A DNA stretch of 6,048 nucleotides, from contig QQUF01000023.1 of the NCBI GenBank assembly GCA_008501735.1, positions 1 to 6,048 on the forward strand. Reading direction: 5' to 3'. Positions 1 through 6,048 of the stretch are shown here, piece by piece. Within the stretch, counting starts at the first letter, position 1; each line of letters begins with the position of its first letter. The DNA comes from Calditrichota bacterium (GTDB lineage Bacteria > CLD3). A program made the position numbers and the translations under genes. The notes below the pieces were generated by a model that was given only the letters and a program-made list of their open reading frames with translations, made no database searches and had not been told where the DNA came from.

Positions 1-1829
1 CACAAGGAAGTGATTTTTCTTTGGAATTAATTAGTGCAATTTTAGAAATTAAGACATTCAAACTTAGTACAAAGATGAATGCCTTACAGCAGAAGTATTC
101 ACTTGTCCTAAAGTCAGAGACAGTTTACGACAAACTCACAAAGATTTACAATTTTACACACAACTTAGTTCAAAAATACATTTACTACCAAATGAGTGAG
201 GATTTCAGATTAGATTTACACAGTGCTTTGGTTGACACTTTGGAAGAATTTTTTGAAGGTGAAGAAATTTACAAAGTTGCAGAACCTTACTCTTATCACT
301 TTGGAGTTGCCAATGGAATTATTGATGAGAACGGAAAACTGCAAATTGAAAATGAAATTGAAAAAGAGAGTTTGAAGAAGTATTTGGAGTTTCAAAAATA
401 CTTAGGTAAAAATTATGCTAAAGAGTATCGGAATGACGAGACGGTTCAAAAATATTTAGAAATATCCGAGATTGCTAAATTGCTAAATGATAAAAAACTA
501 GAAATAGATTTTAAATTAAAATTATCAAATATTTATCATCTTTTGGGTAAGCGTAAAAAAATAGTGCCTTTGTTAGAGGTCTGTCTAAAGGAATCAAAAA
601 AGCATAATTTTCGCAAACTTGAAGGAGATTCATATTTTGATTTGGGTAAGAACTCATTCAATAAAGCGGATTACCCAAAAGCCATAGATTTTTTTGCAAA
701 GTCTTTAAAAATTTATGAAGAAATTGAGGATAAAAAAGGGGTTCAAAAAATATTTGGAGGTATATCCACCATTCATATTTATAAAGGCAATTTTGACAAA
801 GCTATGGAGTATTTGAAAAAACAGTTAAAAATCAGTGAAGAAATTGGTGATAAAGGCGGAATTGCAGGAGCAGTTGGAAATATGGGAGTTATCTACTTAG
901 ATAAAGGTAACTTTGATAAAGCAATGGAGTATTTTGCACAGCAGTTAAAAATCAATGAAGAAATTGGGGATAAAAGTGGAGTTGCGTTAGTAGTTGGAAA
1001 TATGGGAATTCTTTATCTCGAAAAAGATGATTATGATAAAGCAATAGAATATTTAGCACAGCAGTTGAAAATCAATGAAGAAATTGGAAATAGAAGTGGG
1101 ATTTCAACAGCAGTTGGAAATATGGGAAATGTTTACTACGGACAAAGCAATTATGATAGAGCAATGGAATGTTATGAAAAACAATTGATAATTAGTGAAG
1201 AAATTGGTGATAAAAGTGGGATTTCAACAGCAGTTGGAAATATGGGAAATATTTACTTCGAAAAAGGCAACTATGATAAAGCAATAGAATACTTAGCACA
1301 GCAGTTGAAAATCAGTGAAGAAACCGGTGATAAAAGAATGGTTGCACACTCAGTTGGAAATATGGGAAATATTTATACTGAAAAAGGTGATTACGTCAAT
1401 GCTATGAAATGCTGCAATAAGGCAATTGCAATTTCAGAAGAAATCGGGGCAAAACCTATCTTGTGTTATCAATTAAATTTTAAAACTCAACTTTTATTTT
1501 TACTTAAAAAGTATAAGGAAGCCCAAAACTTAAATGCAGAAAGAGTAAGGATTGCAGAAGAAATTGATAATAAAGAACTCATTTTCAAAGGGAAAATTAT
1601 CTCAGAGAAAATAAATTTTGCACTTGGTAATAAAGAAAATCCTCCTAAACAACTACTTAAAATTCTTTCAAAATCCGAAAACGGAGAAGAAAAAGCAACT
1701 CTCAATTACGAACTTTGGAAAATGACTTCTGAAGGAAAGTACAAAACAGAAGCATTAAAATTCTACCAAGAGTTATATTCTAAAACATCTAAATTTGAAT
1801 ACAAAAAACGCATCGAAGAACTTTCCTAA
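1..1829 (+). CDS. STAND-like ATPase/TPR protein, gene A (5' partial)
   Basis: The reading frame is open from the left edge (first full codon at base 3), so the gene begins upstream. A TTG at 21 is an internal Leu codon, because the preceding residues QGSDFS match gene B residues 399-404. About 608 codons are present; by alignment to gene B roughly 398 N-terminal residues, including the whole P-loop domain, are missing, giving an expected length near 1006 aa (inference). Visible parts in order are the end of the helical/winged-helix-like region (bases 3-86), a linker with the motif FTHNLVQKYIYYQ, the YLEFQK segment at 381-398, nine TPR units of exactly 40 residues (540-1619), and a C-terminal cap from INFALG (1611) with FEYKKRI near the stop. 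TPR signature residues (G, Y, A, A) recur throughout. It is likely a cytosolic sensor/switch protein whose TPRs bind a ligand or partner. Confidence is high for the architecture and low for any specific function. Confidence 0.93.
   Translation, partial: QGSDFSLELISAILEIKTFKLSTKMNALQQKYSLVLKSETVYDKLTKIYNFTHNLVQKYIYYQMSEDFRLDLHSALVDTLEEFFEGEEIYKVAEPYSYHFGVANGIIDENGKLQIENEIEKESLKKYLEFQKYLGKNYAKEYRNDETVQKYLEISEIAKLLNDKKLEIDFKLKLSNIYHLLGKRKKIVPLLEVCLKESKKHNFRKLEGDSYFDLGKNSFNKADYPKAIDFFAKSLKIYEEIEDKKGVQKIFGGISTIHIYKGNFDKAMEYLKKQLKISEEIGDKGGIAGAVGNMGVIYLDKGNFDKAMEYFAQQLKINEEIGDKSGVALVVGNMGILYLEKDDYDKAIEYLAQQLKINEEIGNRSGISTAVGNMGNVYYGQSNYDRAMECYEKQLIISEEIGDKSGISTAVGNMGNIYFEKGNYDKAIEYLAQQLKISEETGDKRMVAHSVGNMGNIYTEKGDYVNAMKCCNKAIAISEEIGAKPILCYQLNFKTQLLFLLKKYKEAQNLNAERVRIAEEIDNKELIFKGKIISEKINFALGNKENPPKQLLKILSKSENGEEKATLNYELWKMTSEGKYKTEALKFYQELYSKTSKFEYKKRIEELS
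540..1619 (+). repeat. Nine 120-bp in-frame TPR repeats in gene A
   Basis: Nine units of exactly 120 bp (40 codons) follow each other without a single indel; the unit start recurs from 540 to 1500 at 120-bp steps. The 15-bp string GTTGGAAATATGGGA (protein VGNMG) occurs at 873, 993, 1113, 1233 and 1353, always 120 bp apart. Units three to seven are highly alike, with cores such as YDKAIEYLAQQLKI followed by SEEIGDK; the first two and last two units are more diverged. Forty-residue TPR units of this type resemble the kinesin-light-chain-like TPR class and form a right-handed superhelix for protein or peptide binding. The DNA-level similarity of the central units indicates recent amplification or homogenisation. 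Confidence 0.93.
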
Positions 1830-1835
1830 ATATCA

Positions 1836-1840
1836 AAGGA
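1836..1840 (+). promoter_or_regulatory. Ribosome binding site of gene B
   Basis: AAGGA lies 6 bases upstream of the ATG at 1847, inside the 17-bp gap after the gene A stop (TAA 1827-1829). The spacing is good for a Shine-Dalgarno sequence and supports this start. The protein then begins MFIPRHE, as in gene C, which gives independent support. Confidence 0.75.
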
Positions 1841-1846
1841 AAAGAA

Positions 1847-4800
1847 ATGTTCATCCCAAGACACGAAACGGAAGTTTTACAAGAAAAACTAAACCAAGCA
1901 ATTGAAAACGGAATTGGCTCAACAATTCTAATTTCAGGTGAACCCGGAATTGGTAAAACTACTCTAATCAAAAATTTTATGGACAACTGCGACAACACTT
2001 CTGAAAAGAATGTTCTCACAGCAGTTGGTTCTTGCTTGGATATGGACGGAGTTTCGAGAGGTTTTTTACCTTGGAGAGAAGTTCTTATTGAACTTGACGC
2101 AGACAAGGCAGCTGGAAAAGACGAAGAGAAAAAATCTAATTTTAAAAAAATTGTTAAAACAGTTTTTGATGAAGCAGGTTCACAGTGGCTTGAAGCTATT
2201 CCTGTAATTGGAGATATTTCTTCTGCAATCTTTGAGACCGCAAAGACAATTTCCAAAGATGAATTAATTGACACAGAAACAGGAGATTCCAAAAAGTTAG
2301 CTTTAAAAGACAGACTCAAAAATGTTGCAAAAGAATGTACAGGCGAATGGTTAAATGTAATTCCTGTTGTAGGAAATTTGTCAGCAGCGATTTACAAAAC
2401 CACGAATGCGATTCAGAAGTCCAAGCAAGTAACCTACTCACAAAATCAGCAAGACTTTTTTATTCGAGTGATGAGTCGTTTTCGCGAACTTGCAGAAAAC
2501 AACCCTGTAATCATTTACATTGACGATTTGCAATGGGCAGATATTTCTTCGATGAATTTGTTTTTCTACTTAGCCAAGAATTTAAAAGATTCTTCTTATC
2601 CGCTAATTCTCATCGGTTCATTTCGACCACAAGATGTAAAAGACGGAAGACTAAATCCGATTTCTGGTGAAATAGAGCGTCATCCTTGGGAAGAAAAGAT
2701 GAACAATCTTGACCGTTACGAAGCTTCTGAGTTAATCGAAATTTCCTATTTAAACCAAAATCAAATCAGCTCTTACATAGATTTGCAATTTCCGAAGAAT
2801 GAATTTTCGGCAAAATTCAAAAATGAAATTGTTGGACTTACGAAAGGCAATTCACTTTTTGTCAGAGAGCTTTTGCTTAATCTTGAAGAGAGAAAAATCA
2901 TTTTTGCAAAAGACGGAACTTACTTTGCAGATGAGACTTTAGACCTTTCCACTTTACCAAAGACGGTTTCAGGAGTAATCAAAGAAAGATTTCAGAGACT
3001 TAGCGAAGACTTGCAAGAAATTTTGCAAATTGCTTCTGCACAAGGAAGTGATTTTTCACTTGAATTAATTGCTTCAGTTTTAGAAATCAATTCATTCAAA
3101 TTAAGTAGAAAAGTCAACGAATTACAGCAAAAGTATTCGCTTGTTCTTAAGTCAGAAACAGTTTACGACAAACTCACAAAGATTTACAATTTTACTCACA
3201 ACTTAGTTCAAAAATACATTTACTACCAAATGAGTGAAGACTTCAGATTAGACTTGCACAGTGCTTTGGCTGAAACTTTGGAAGAATTTTTTGAGGGAGA
3301 AGAAATTTACAAAATTGCTGAACCTTACTCTTATCACTTTGGAGTTGCAAATGGAATTATTGATGAAAATGGAAAGCTAATTATTAATGATAATTCAGAT
3401 AAGGTAAGTTTAGCAAAATACTTGGAATTTCAAAAACTTCTTGCCGAAAGTTATAAAGACAATCACCAAAATGAAGAAGCCTTAGAAAAATTATTTAAAA
3501 TCGTTGAGCTTACCAAGTTTTTATCTGAAAAAGAAAATGAGTTAAATGCCAAAATTTTAATTTCGAAGATTTTGGCATTAATAGGAAAAATAGATAAAGC
3601 AGTTTACTACTTAGAAATAGCTTTACAAGAATCGAAAGAATTAGGTTTTAAGAAAATTGAATCTGATTGTCTTGATCGAAGAGGGGCAATTTTTGGACTT
3701 CAAGGAGAAGTTGATAAATCTATGGATTATTTTAATCAATCTTTAAAAATTAGAAAAGATTTAGGTGAATGGGAATTAGTTGCACAAACTTATACAAACA
3801 TTGGTATGGCTTATTCTCATAAAGGTAATTATGATAAAGCTATGGAATGTTACCAAAAAAATTTGAAGATTTATGAAGAAATTGGCAAATTAGAAAATGC
3901 CTCATTAGTTTATGTTGGAATGGGAAATCTTTATAAAAACCAAGGTGAATATGACAAGGCATTGGAATGCTATAATAAACTATTGAATAATGAGAAAATG
4001 CGTGATAGCGAAAGTGCAAAATCTGTAATTCTCAATATAGGAATTATTCACTATGAAAAAGGTGAGTATGAAGAAGCGATAAAATGTCATAAACAGTTTT
4101 TAGAAAACAGTAAGAAAGCAAGTTATAAAAAAGGAGTTGCTTTAGGAGTTGCAAATTTAGGTTTTGTTTATTTGGCTCAAAATTTATTAAATAAAGCGAT
4201 AGAGTGTAATAAAGAGTTCTTAAAAATAAGTCAAGAATTAGGTGATAAAATGGCAATTGGATATGCTTATTCACTCTTTGGGGCAATTTACGGTAGGTTA
4301 GAGGATTTTGAGAAAATGATGTCTTATCACCAAAAAGAATTAGAGATTTACGAAAGAATAGGATACAAATTTGGAATGATAAATGCCTTAGAAGCTATTG
4401 GTGCAGTTTACCCAACATTGGGTAATTATGAAAAGGCAATTGAATATTTTGAAAGAGCTTTGGAAATTGCAGAAGAAGTAGATGATAAAAAGGGAATAGC
4501 AAAAGCTTATGGTTATATAGGTTTGGTTTATTTTGATAAAGGAGACTATGAAAATGCAATGAAATATTTTGATAAAGAATTAAAGATTTTTGAAAAATTG
4601 CAAAGCAAAAAAAGTATAATTCATTCCTTGAATAAAATAGGAGATGTTGAAAGATCCAAAGGCGAATTTAATAAGGCACTAAAACTGTATGGAAAAAGTT
4701 TAAAAATAGCAAATTTTATTGATGATTCAATTTTGAAGGGAAATACAATTTTGAAGATTGGAATAACTCACTTCGAAGAAAATAATATTGAAAAAGCTCA

Positions 4801-5248
4801 GAAGTTATTTGATGAAGCACTTAAACTGCTACACCAAAAGAAATTTGATACTGCCGAAGTACTTTTTTACAAATCAAAACTTCTTTTCCAGATAAAAGAT
4901 TATGAAGTATCTAAAAAATTAAGTGAAAAAGGATTAGTTATTTTCGAAGAGATGAAAAGAAAAGATAAATTTGCTAAACAAAACTTGTTTGAAAGTAAGA
5001 TTCTTTCTTCAAAAATAAATTTCGCACTCGGCGACAAAACAAACCCACCAAAGCAACTACTTGAAATGCTTAGTCAAACAGAAGTAAAAGAAGAAATTGC
5101 AACACTGAACTATGAAATTTGGAAAATGACTTCCGAAGATAAATACAAAATTGAAGCATTAAAACTCTTCCAAGAATTATATTCTAAAACACCAAATTTT
5201 GAATACAAAAAACGCATCAAAGAACTCGAAAACCAAGGCAAACACTAA
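1847..5248 (+). CDS. STAND-like P-loop ATPase with TPR array, gene B (complete)
   Basis: This 1133-residue protein starts at ATG 1847 behind an AAGGA and shares its N-terminus with gene C. The AAA_16-like ATPase has Walker A GEPGIGKTT (31-39), Walker B VIIYIDDLQWAD (221-232, acidic pair D226/D227) and a sensor-like LILIGSFR (253-260). A TKGNSLFV segment (332-339) matches the GNP-F element of STAND/MalT-like ATPases. A helical/winged-helix-like region follows to about 420, then a linker with FTHNLV (449-454), YLEFQK (525), about twelve TPR units (about 578-1054) and a conserved cap from INFALG (1057). The usual GRE near the N-terminus reads PRHE. Between Walker A and B lies an internally duplicated W-L-x-x-I-P-V segment. 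No signal peptide or clear transmembrane segment is seen, so it is probably cytosolic. By family precedent it would act as an ATP-dependent switch that oligomerises or changes shape when its TPRs bind a target. No kinase, cyclase, DNA-binding or nuclease domain is recognisable. It lies 17 bp after gene A and abuts gene C, so co-transcription is likely. Confidence 0.95.
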   Translation: MFIPRHETEVLQEKLNQAIENGIGSTILISGEPGIGKTTLIKNFMDNCDNTSEKNVLTAVGSCLDMDGVSRGFLPWREVLIELDADKAAGKDEEKKSNFKKIVKTVFDEAGSQWLEAIPVIGDISSAIFETAKTISKDELIDTETGDSKKLALKDRLKNVAKECTGEWLNVIPVVGNLSAAIYKTTNAIQKSKQVTYSQNQQDFFIRVMSRFRELAENNPVIIYIDDLQWADISSMNLFFYLAKNLKDSSYPLILIGSFRPQDVKDGRLNPISGEIERHPWEEKMNNLDRYEASELIEISYLNQNQISSYIDLQFPKNEFSAKFKNEIVGLTKGNSLFVRELLLNLEERKIIFAKDGTYFADETLDLSTLPKTVSGVIKERFQRLSEDLQEILQIASAQGSDFSLELIASVLEINSFKLSRKVNELQQKYSLVLKSETVYDKLTKIYNFTHNLVQKYIYYQMSEDFRLDLHSALAETLEEFFEGEEIYKIAEPYSYHFGVANGIIDENGKLIINDNSDKVSLAKYLEFQKLLAESYKDNHQNEEALEKLFKIVELTKFLSEKENELNAKILISKILALIGKIDKAVYYLEIALQESKELGFKKIESDCLDRRGAIFGLQGEVDKSMDYFNQSLKIRKDLGEWELVAQTYTNIGMAYSHKGNYDKAMECYQKNLKIYEEIGKLENASLVYVGMGNLYKNQGEYDKALECYNKLLNNEKMRDSESAKSVILNIGIIHYEKGEYEEAIKCHKQFLENSKKASYKKGVALGVANLGFVYLAQNLLNKAIECNKEFLKISQELGDKMAIGYAYSLFGAIYGRLEDFEKMMSYHQKELEIYERIGYKFGMINALEAIGAVYPTLGNYEKAIEYFERALEIAEEVDDKKGIAKAYGYIGLVYFDKGDYENAMKYFDKELKIFEKLQSKKSIIHSLNKIGDVERSKGEFNKALKLYGKSLKIANFIDDSILKGNTILKIGITHFEENNIEKAQKLFDEALKLLHQKKFDTAEVLFYKSKLLFQIKDYEVSKKLSEKGLVIFEEMKRKDKFAKQNLFESKILSSKINFALGDKTNPPKQLLEMLSQTEVKEEIATLNYEIWKMTSEDKYKIEALKLFQELYSKTPNFEYKKRIKELENQGKH
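2168..2257 (+). repeat. First copy of internal W-IPV duplication in gene B ATPase
   Basis: Residues 108-137 contain W114 followed by L-E-A-IPVIGD and a run rich in S, A and I. They align without gaps to residues 162-191, with 13 of 30 identical, including the W-L, I-P-V, G, S, A-I and T positions. The segment sits between Walker A and Walker B. From memory, related bacterial AAA_16/TPR proteins have a single APTWL-x-x-LP element at about this place; here the element seems to occur twice. Confidence 0.7.
2330..2419 (+). repeat. Second copy of internal W-IPV duplication in gene B ATPase
   Basis: Residues 162-191 (W168, then L-N-V-IPVVGN) repeat residues 108-137 at a distance of 54 residues. 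The DNA of the two copies has drifted well apart, so the duplication is old. It is present in the same form in gene C (5570-5659 and 5732-5821), so it predates the B/C duplication. The role is unknown; a paired amphipathic helix or an interaction surface near the nucleotide site is possible. Confidence 0.7.
3125..3268 (+). repeat. Conserved linker block shared with gene A (87-230)
   Basis: This 48-codon block, from QQKYSLVL to DLHSAL, encodes exactly the same residues as bases 87-230 of gene A, at an offset of 3038. By hand count 10 of 144 bases differ and all ten changes are synonymous. It contains the FTHNLV motif that in related ATPases joins the switch region to the TPR solenoid. Similarity continues on both sides, from about 3041 to about 3438, at a lower level. 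Confidence 0.88.
3578..5008 (+). repeat. About twelve diverged TPR repeats in gene B
   Basis: Roughly twelve units of 38-40 residues run from LIGKIDKA (3578) to just before INFALG (5015). Each carries the TPR pattern, for example GNYDKAMECYQKNLKI and GNYEKAIEYFERALEI. Unlike gene A, the units differ strongly from each other in both DNA and protein, and two appear one or two residues short. The distance from YLEFQK to INFALG is 1596 bp here against 1230 bp in gene A, so B has three more units. Asp is almost always GAT in this region (21 GAT to 2 GAC), unlike the ATPase domain of the same gene. Confidence 0.9.
5015..5245 (+). other. Conserved C-terminal cap module of gene B
   Basis: Residues from INFALG to the end match the gene A C-terminus (1611-1826). 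Shared elements include NPPKQLL, ATLNYE, WKMTSE, KYK-EALK, QELYSKT and FEYKKRI. It is helical and TPR-like, and probably closes the solenoid. From memory, similar ends occur in other bacterial AAA_16/TPR proteins. Gene B adds a short tail (ENQGKH) after KELE, where gene A stops at EELS. Confidence 0.8.
5235..5238 (+). promoter_or_regulatory. Possible weak ribosome binding site of gene C
   Basis: AAGG inside the last codons of gene B ends 10 bases before the ATG at 5249. The spacing is long and the match short, so gene C may depend mainly on translational coupling to gene B, whose TAA is directly followed by this ATG. Confidence 0.4.
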
Positions 5249-6048
5249 ATGTTCATTCCAAGGCACGAAACAGAAGTTTTACAGGAGAAACTAAACCAAG
5301 TAATTGAAAACGGAATTGGCTCAACAATTCTAATTTCAGGTGAACCCGGAATCGGTAAAACTACTTTAATCAAAAACTTTATGGACAATTGTGACAAAGC
5401 TTCAGAAAAGAATGTTCTCACAGCAATTGGTTCTTGCTTGGATATGGACGGAGTTTCTCGTGGTTTTTTGCCTTGGCGAGAAGTTCTAATTGAACTTGAC
5501 GCAGACAAAGCAGCAGGTAAAGATGAGGAAAAGAAGTCTAACTTTAAAAAAATAGTAAAAACTGTTTTCGATGAAGCAGGTTCACAGTGGCTTGAAGCGA
5601 TTCCTGTAATCGGAGACATTTCTTCTGCAATTTTTGAAACGGCAAAGACAATTTCCAAAGATGAATTAATTGACACAGAAACAGGAGATTCCAAAAAATT
5701 AGCTTTAAAAGACAGACTCAAAAACGTAGCGAAAGAATGTACAGGAGAATGGCTGAATGTAATTCCTGTTGTTGGAAATTTGTCAGCAGCGATTTACAAA
5801 ACTACAAATGCCATTCAGAAATCTAAACAAGTTACTTACTCACAAAACCAGCAAGACTTTTTCATTCGAGTAATGAGTCGTTTTCGTGAACTTTGTGAAA
5901 ACAATCCTGTTGTGATTTACATTGACGATTTGCAATGGGCTGACATTTCTTCGATGAATCTGTTTTTCTATTTGGCAAAGAACTTGAAAGATTCACCTTA
6001 TCCAATGGTTTTAATTGGCTCATTCCGACCTCAAGACGTGAAAGATGG
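5249..6048 (+). CDS. STAND-like P-loop ATPase, gene C (3' partial)
   Basis: This frame opens at the ATG immediately after the gene B stop and stays open for 266 codons to the right edge. The protein matches gene B from residue 1 (MFIPRHETEVLQEKLNQ), which fixes the start. Walker A GEPGIGKTT is at residues 31-39, Walker B VVIYIDDLQWAD at 221-232, the sensor-like segment MVLIGSFR at 253-260, and both W-IPV copies are present. Differences from gene B are few and mostly conservative (for example A18V, N50K, T51A, V60I), while synonymous sites have changed widely. The gene surely continues with the helical region and probably a TPR array beyond the window. Its reading frame equals that of gene B, so only a single TAA separates the two proteins. 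Function is as for gene B: a predicted nucleotide-dependent switch with unknown output. Confidence 0.93.
   Translation, partial: MFIPRHETEVLQEKLNQVIENGIGSTILISGEPGIGKTTLIKNFMDNCDKASEKNVLTAIGSCLDMDGVSRGFLPWREVLIELDADKAAGKDEEKKSNFKKIVKTVFDEAGSQWLEAIPVIGDISSAIFETAKTISKDELIDTETGDSKKLALKDRLKNVAKECTGEWLNVIPVVGNLSAAIYKTTNAIQKSKQVTYSQNQQDFFIRVMSRFRELCENNPVVIYIDDLQWADISSMNLFFYLAKNLKDSPYPMVLIGSFRPQDVKD

Larger units (their letters stand above)
1847..2646 (+). repeat. Long direct repeat: ATPase-coding DNA shared with gene C (5249-6048)
   Basis: These 800 bp align without gaps to 5249-6048 at an offset of 3402. I count about 90 base differences (about 89% identity) but only about 9 amino acid changes in 266 codons. 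The repeat continues past the right edge. It is a paralogous gene repeat, not an insertion sequence: there are no terminal inverted repeats or transposase. Confidence 0.92.

Noticed and set aside
21-23. TTG as the start codon of gene A
   Set aside because: The upstream codons continue in frame and match gene B residues 399-404, so the gene simply runs in from outside the window.
841-1440. Regular 120-bp repeats as a CRISPR array or minisatellite
   Set aside because: The period is exactly 40 codons, there is no short repeat/unique spacer pattern, and the translated units are standard TPRs within one open frame.
1487-1705. 72-codon antisense frame in gene A
   Set aside because: It lies inside clear TPR/cap coding sequence on the other strand and has no support of its own.
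1-1829. Gene A as a truncated pseudogene lacking its ATPase
   Set aside because: The missing part is cut by the window edge; homology to gene B begins at the first base and the frame is intact.
1830-1846. Promoter or terminator in the A-B gap
   Set aside because: Only 17 bp, filled by the ribosome binding site; no hairpin with a T-run.
1789-2319. 176-codon antisense open frame over the A-B junction and gene B ATPase
   Set aside because: It is a shadow of strongly conserved sense coding DNA; its counterpart over gene C is similar only because the sense protein is conserved. It has no recognisable domain.
2010-2523. Two short + strand frames (2010-2207 and 2335-2523) inside gene B
   Set aside because: Out-of-frame shadows within the ATPase domain; no start context or domain supports them.
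4044-4286. 80-codon antisense frame in the gene B TPR array
   Set aside because: Leu/Tyr-rich low-complexity product expected from the complement of AT-rich TPR codons; overlaps a certain gene.
5245-5721. 158-codon antisense open frame over gene C
   Set aside because: Same explanation: it mirrors the antisense frame over gene B because the two ATPase regions are paralogous.

Overview
This window is one strand-uniform, fully coding block from a low-GC bacterium. It holds part of a tandem array of very similar large genes, each encoding an AAA/STAND-type P-loop ATPase joined to a long tetratricopeptide (TPR) solenoid. The standard genetic code fits. I cannot place the organism firmly. The low GC, the visible Shine-Dalgarno sequence and the coding style would suit a member of the Bacteroidota/Ignavibacteriota side of the tree or another AT-rich environmental lineage, but this is a weak guess.

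Layout: gene A (1-1829) has lost its 5' end to the window edge, so only the end of its ATPase-associated helical region, its linker, nine TPR units and its C-terminal cap are present. Gene B (1847-5248, 1133 aa) is complete: P-loop ATPase, helical/winged-helix-like region, conserved linker, about twelve TPR units and the C-terminal cap. Gene C (5249-6048) is cut by the right edge and shows only the ATPase domain. All three are on the + strand, with gaps of 17 bp (A-B) and 0 bp (B-C, TAA directly followed by ATG in the same frame). They look like one operon. No promoter, terminator, RNA gene, mobile element or CRISPR array is visible, and no non-coding stretch exceeds 17 bp.

The main interest is how the paralogues relate. 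The ATPase ends of B and C are about 89% identical in DNA by hand count (about 90 differences in 800 bp, no gaps), yet only about 9 of 266 residues differ. The linker of A and B holds a 48-residue block that is identical in protein while carrying 10 synonymous changes. The C-terminal caps are also conserved. Between these fixed ends the TPR arrays are divergent in sequence and differ by three whole repeat units (nine in A, about twelve in B), and codon usage shifts at the boundaries. The pattern is a constant switch module with exchangeable or amplifying sensor modules, repeated in tandem.

By family precedent, such proteins act as nucleotide-dependent switches in which the TPR solenoid senses a ligand or partner. 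B and C start directly at the ATPase and carry no recognisable effector (no nuclease, protease, kinase, cyclase or DNA-binding domain). The output is therefore unknown and may lie in a partner gene or outside the window.
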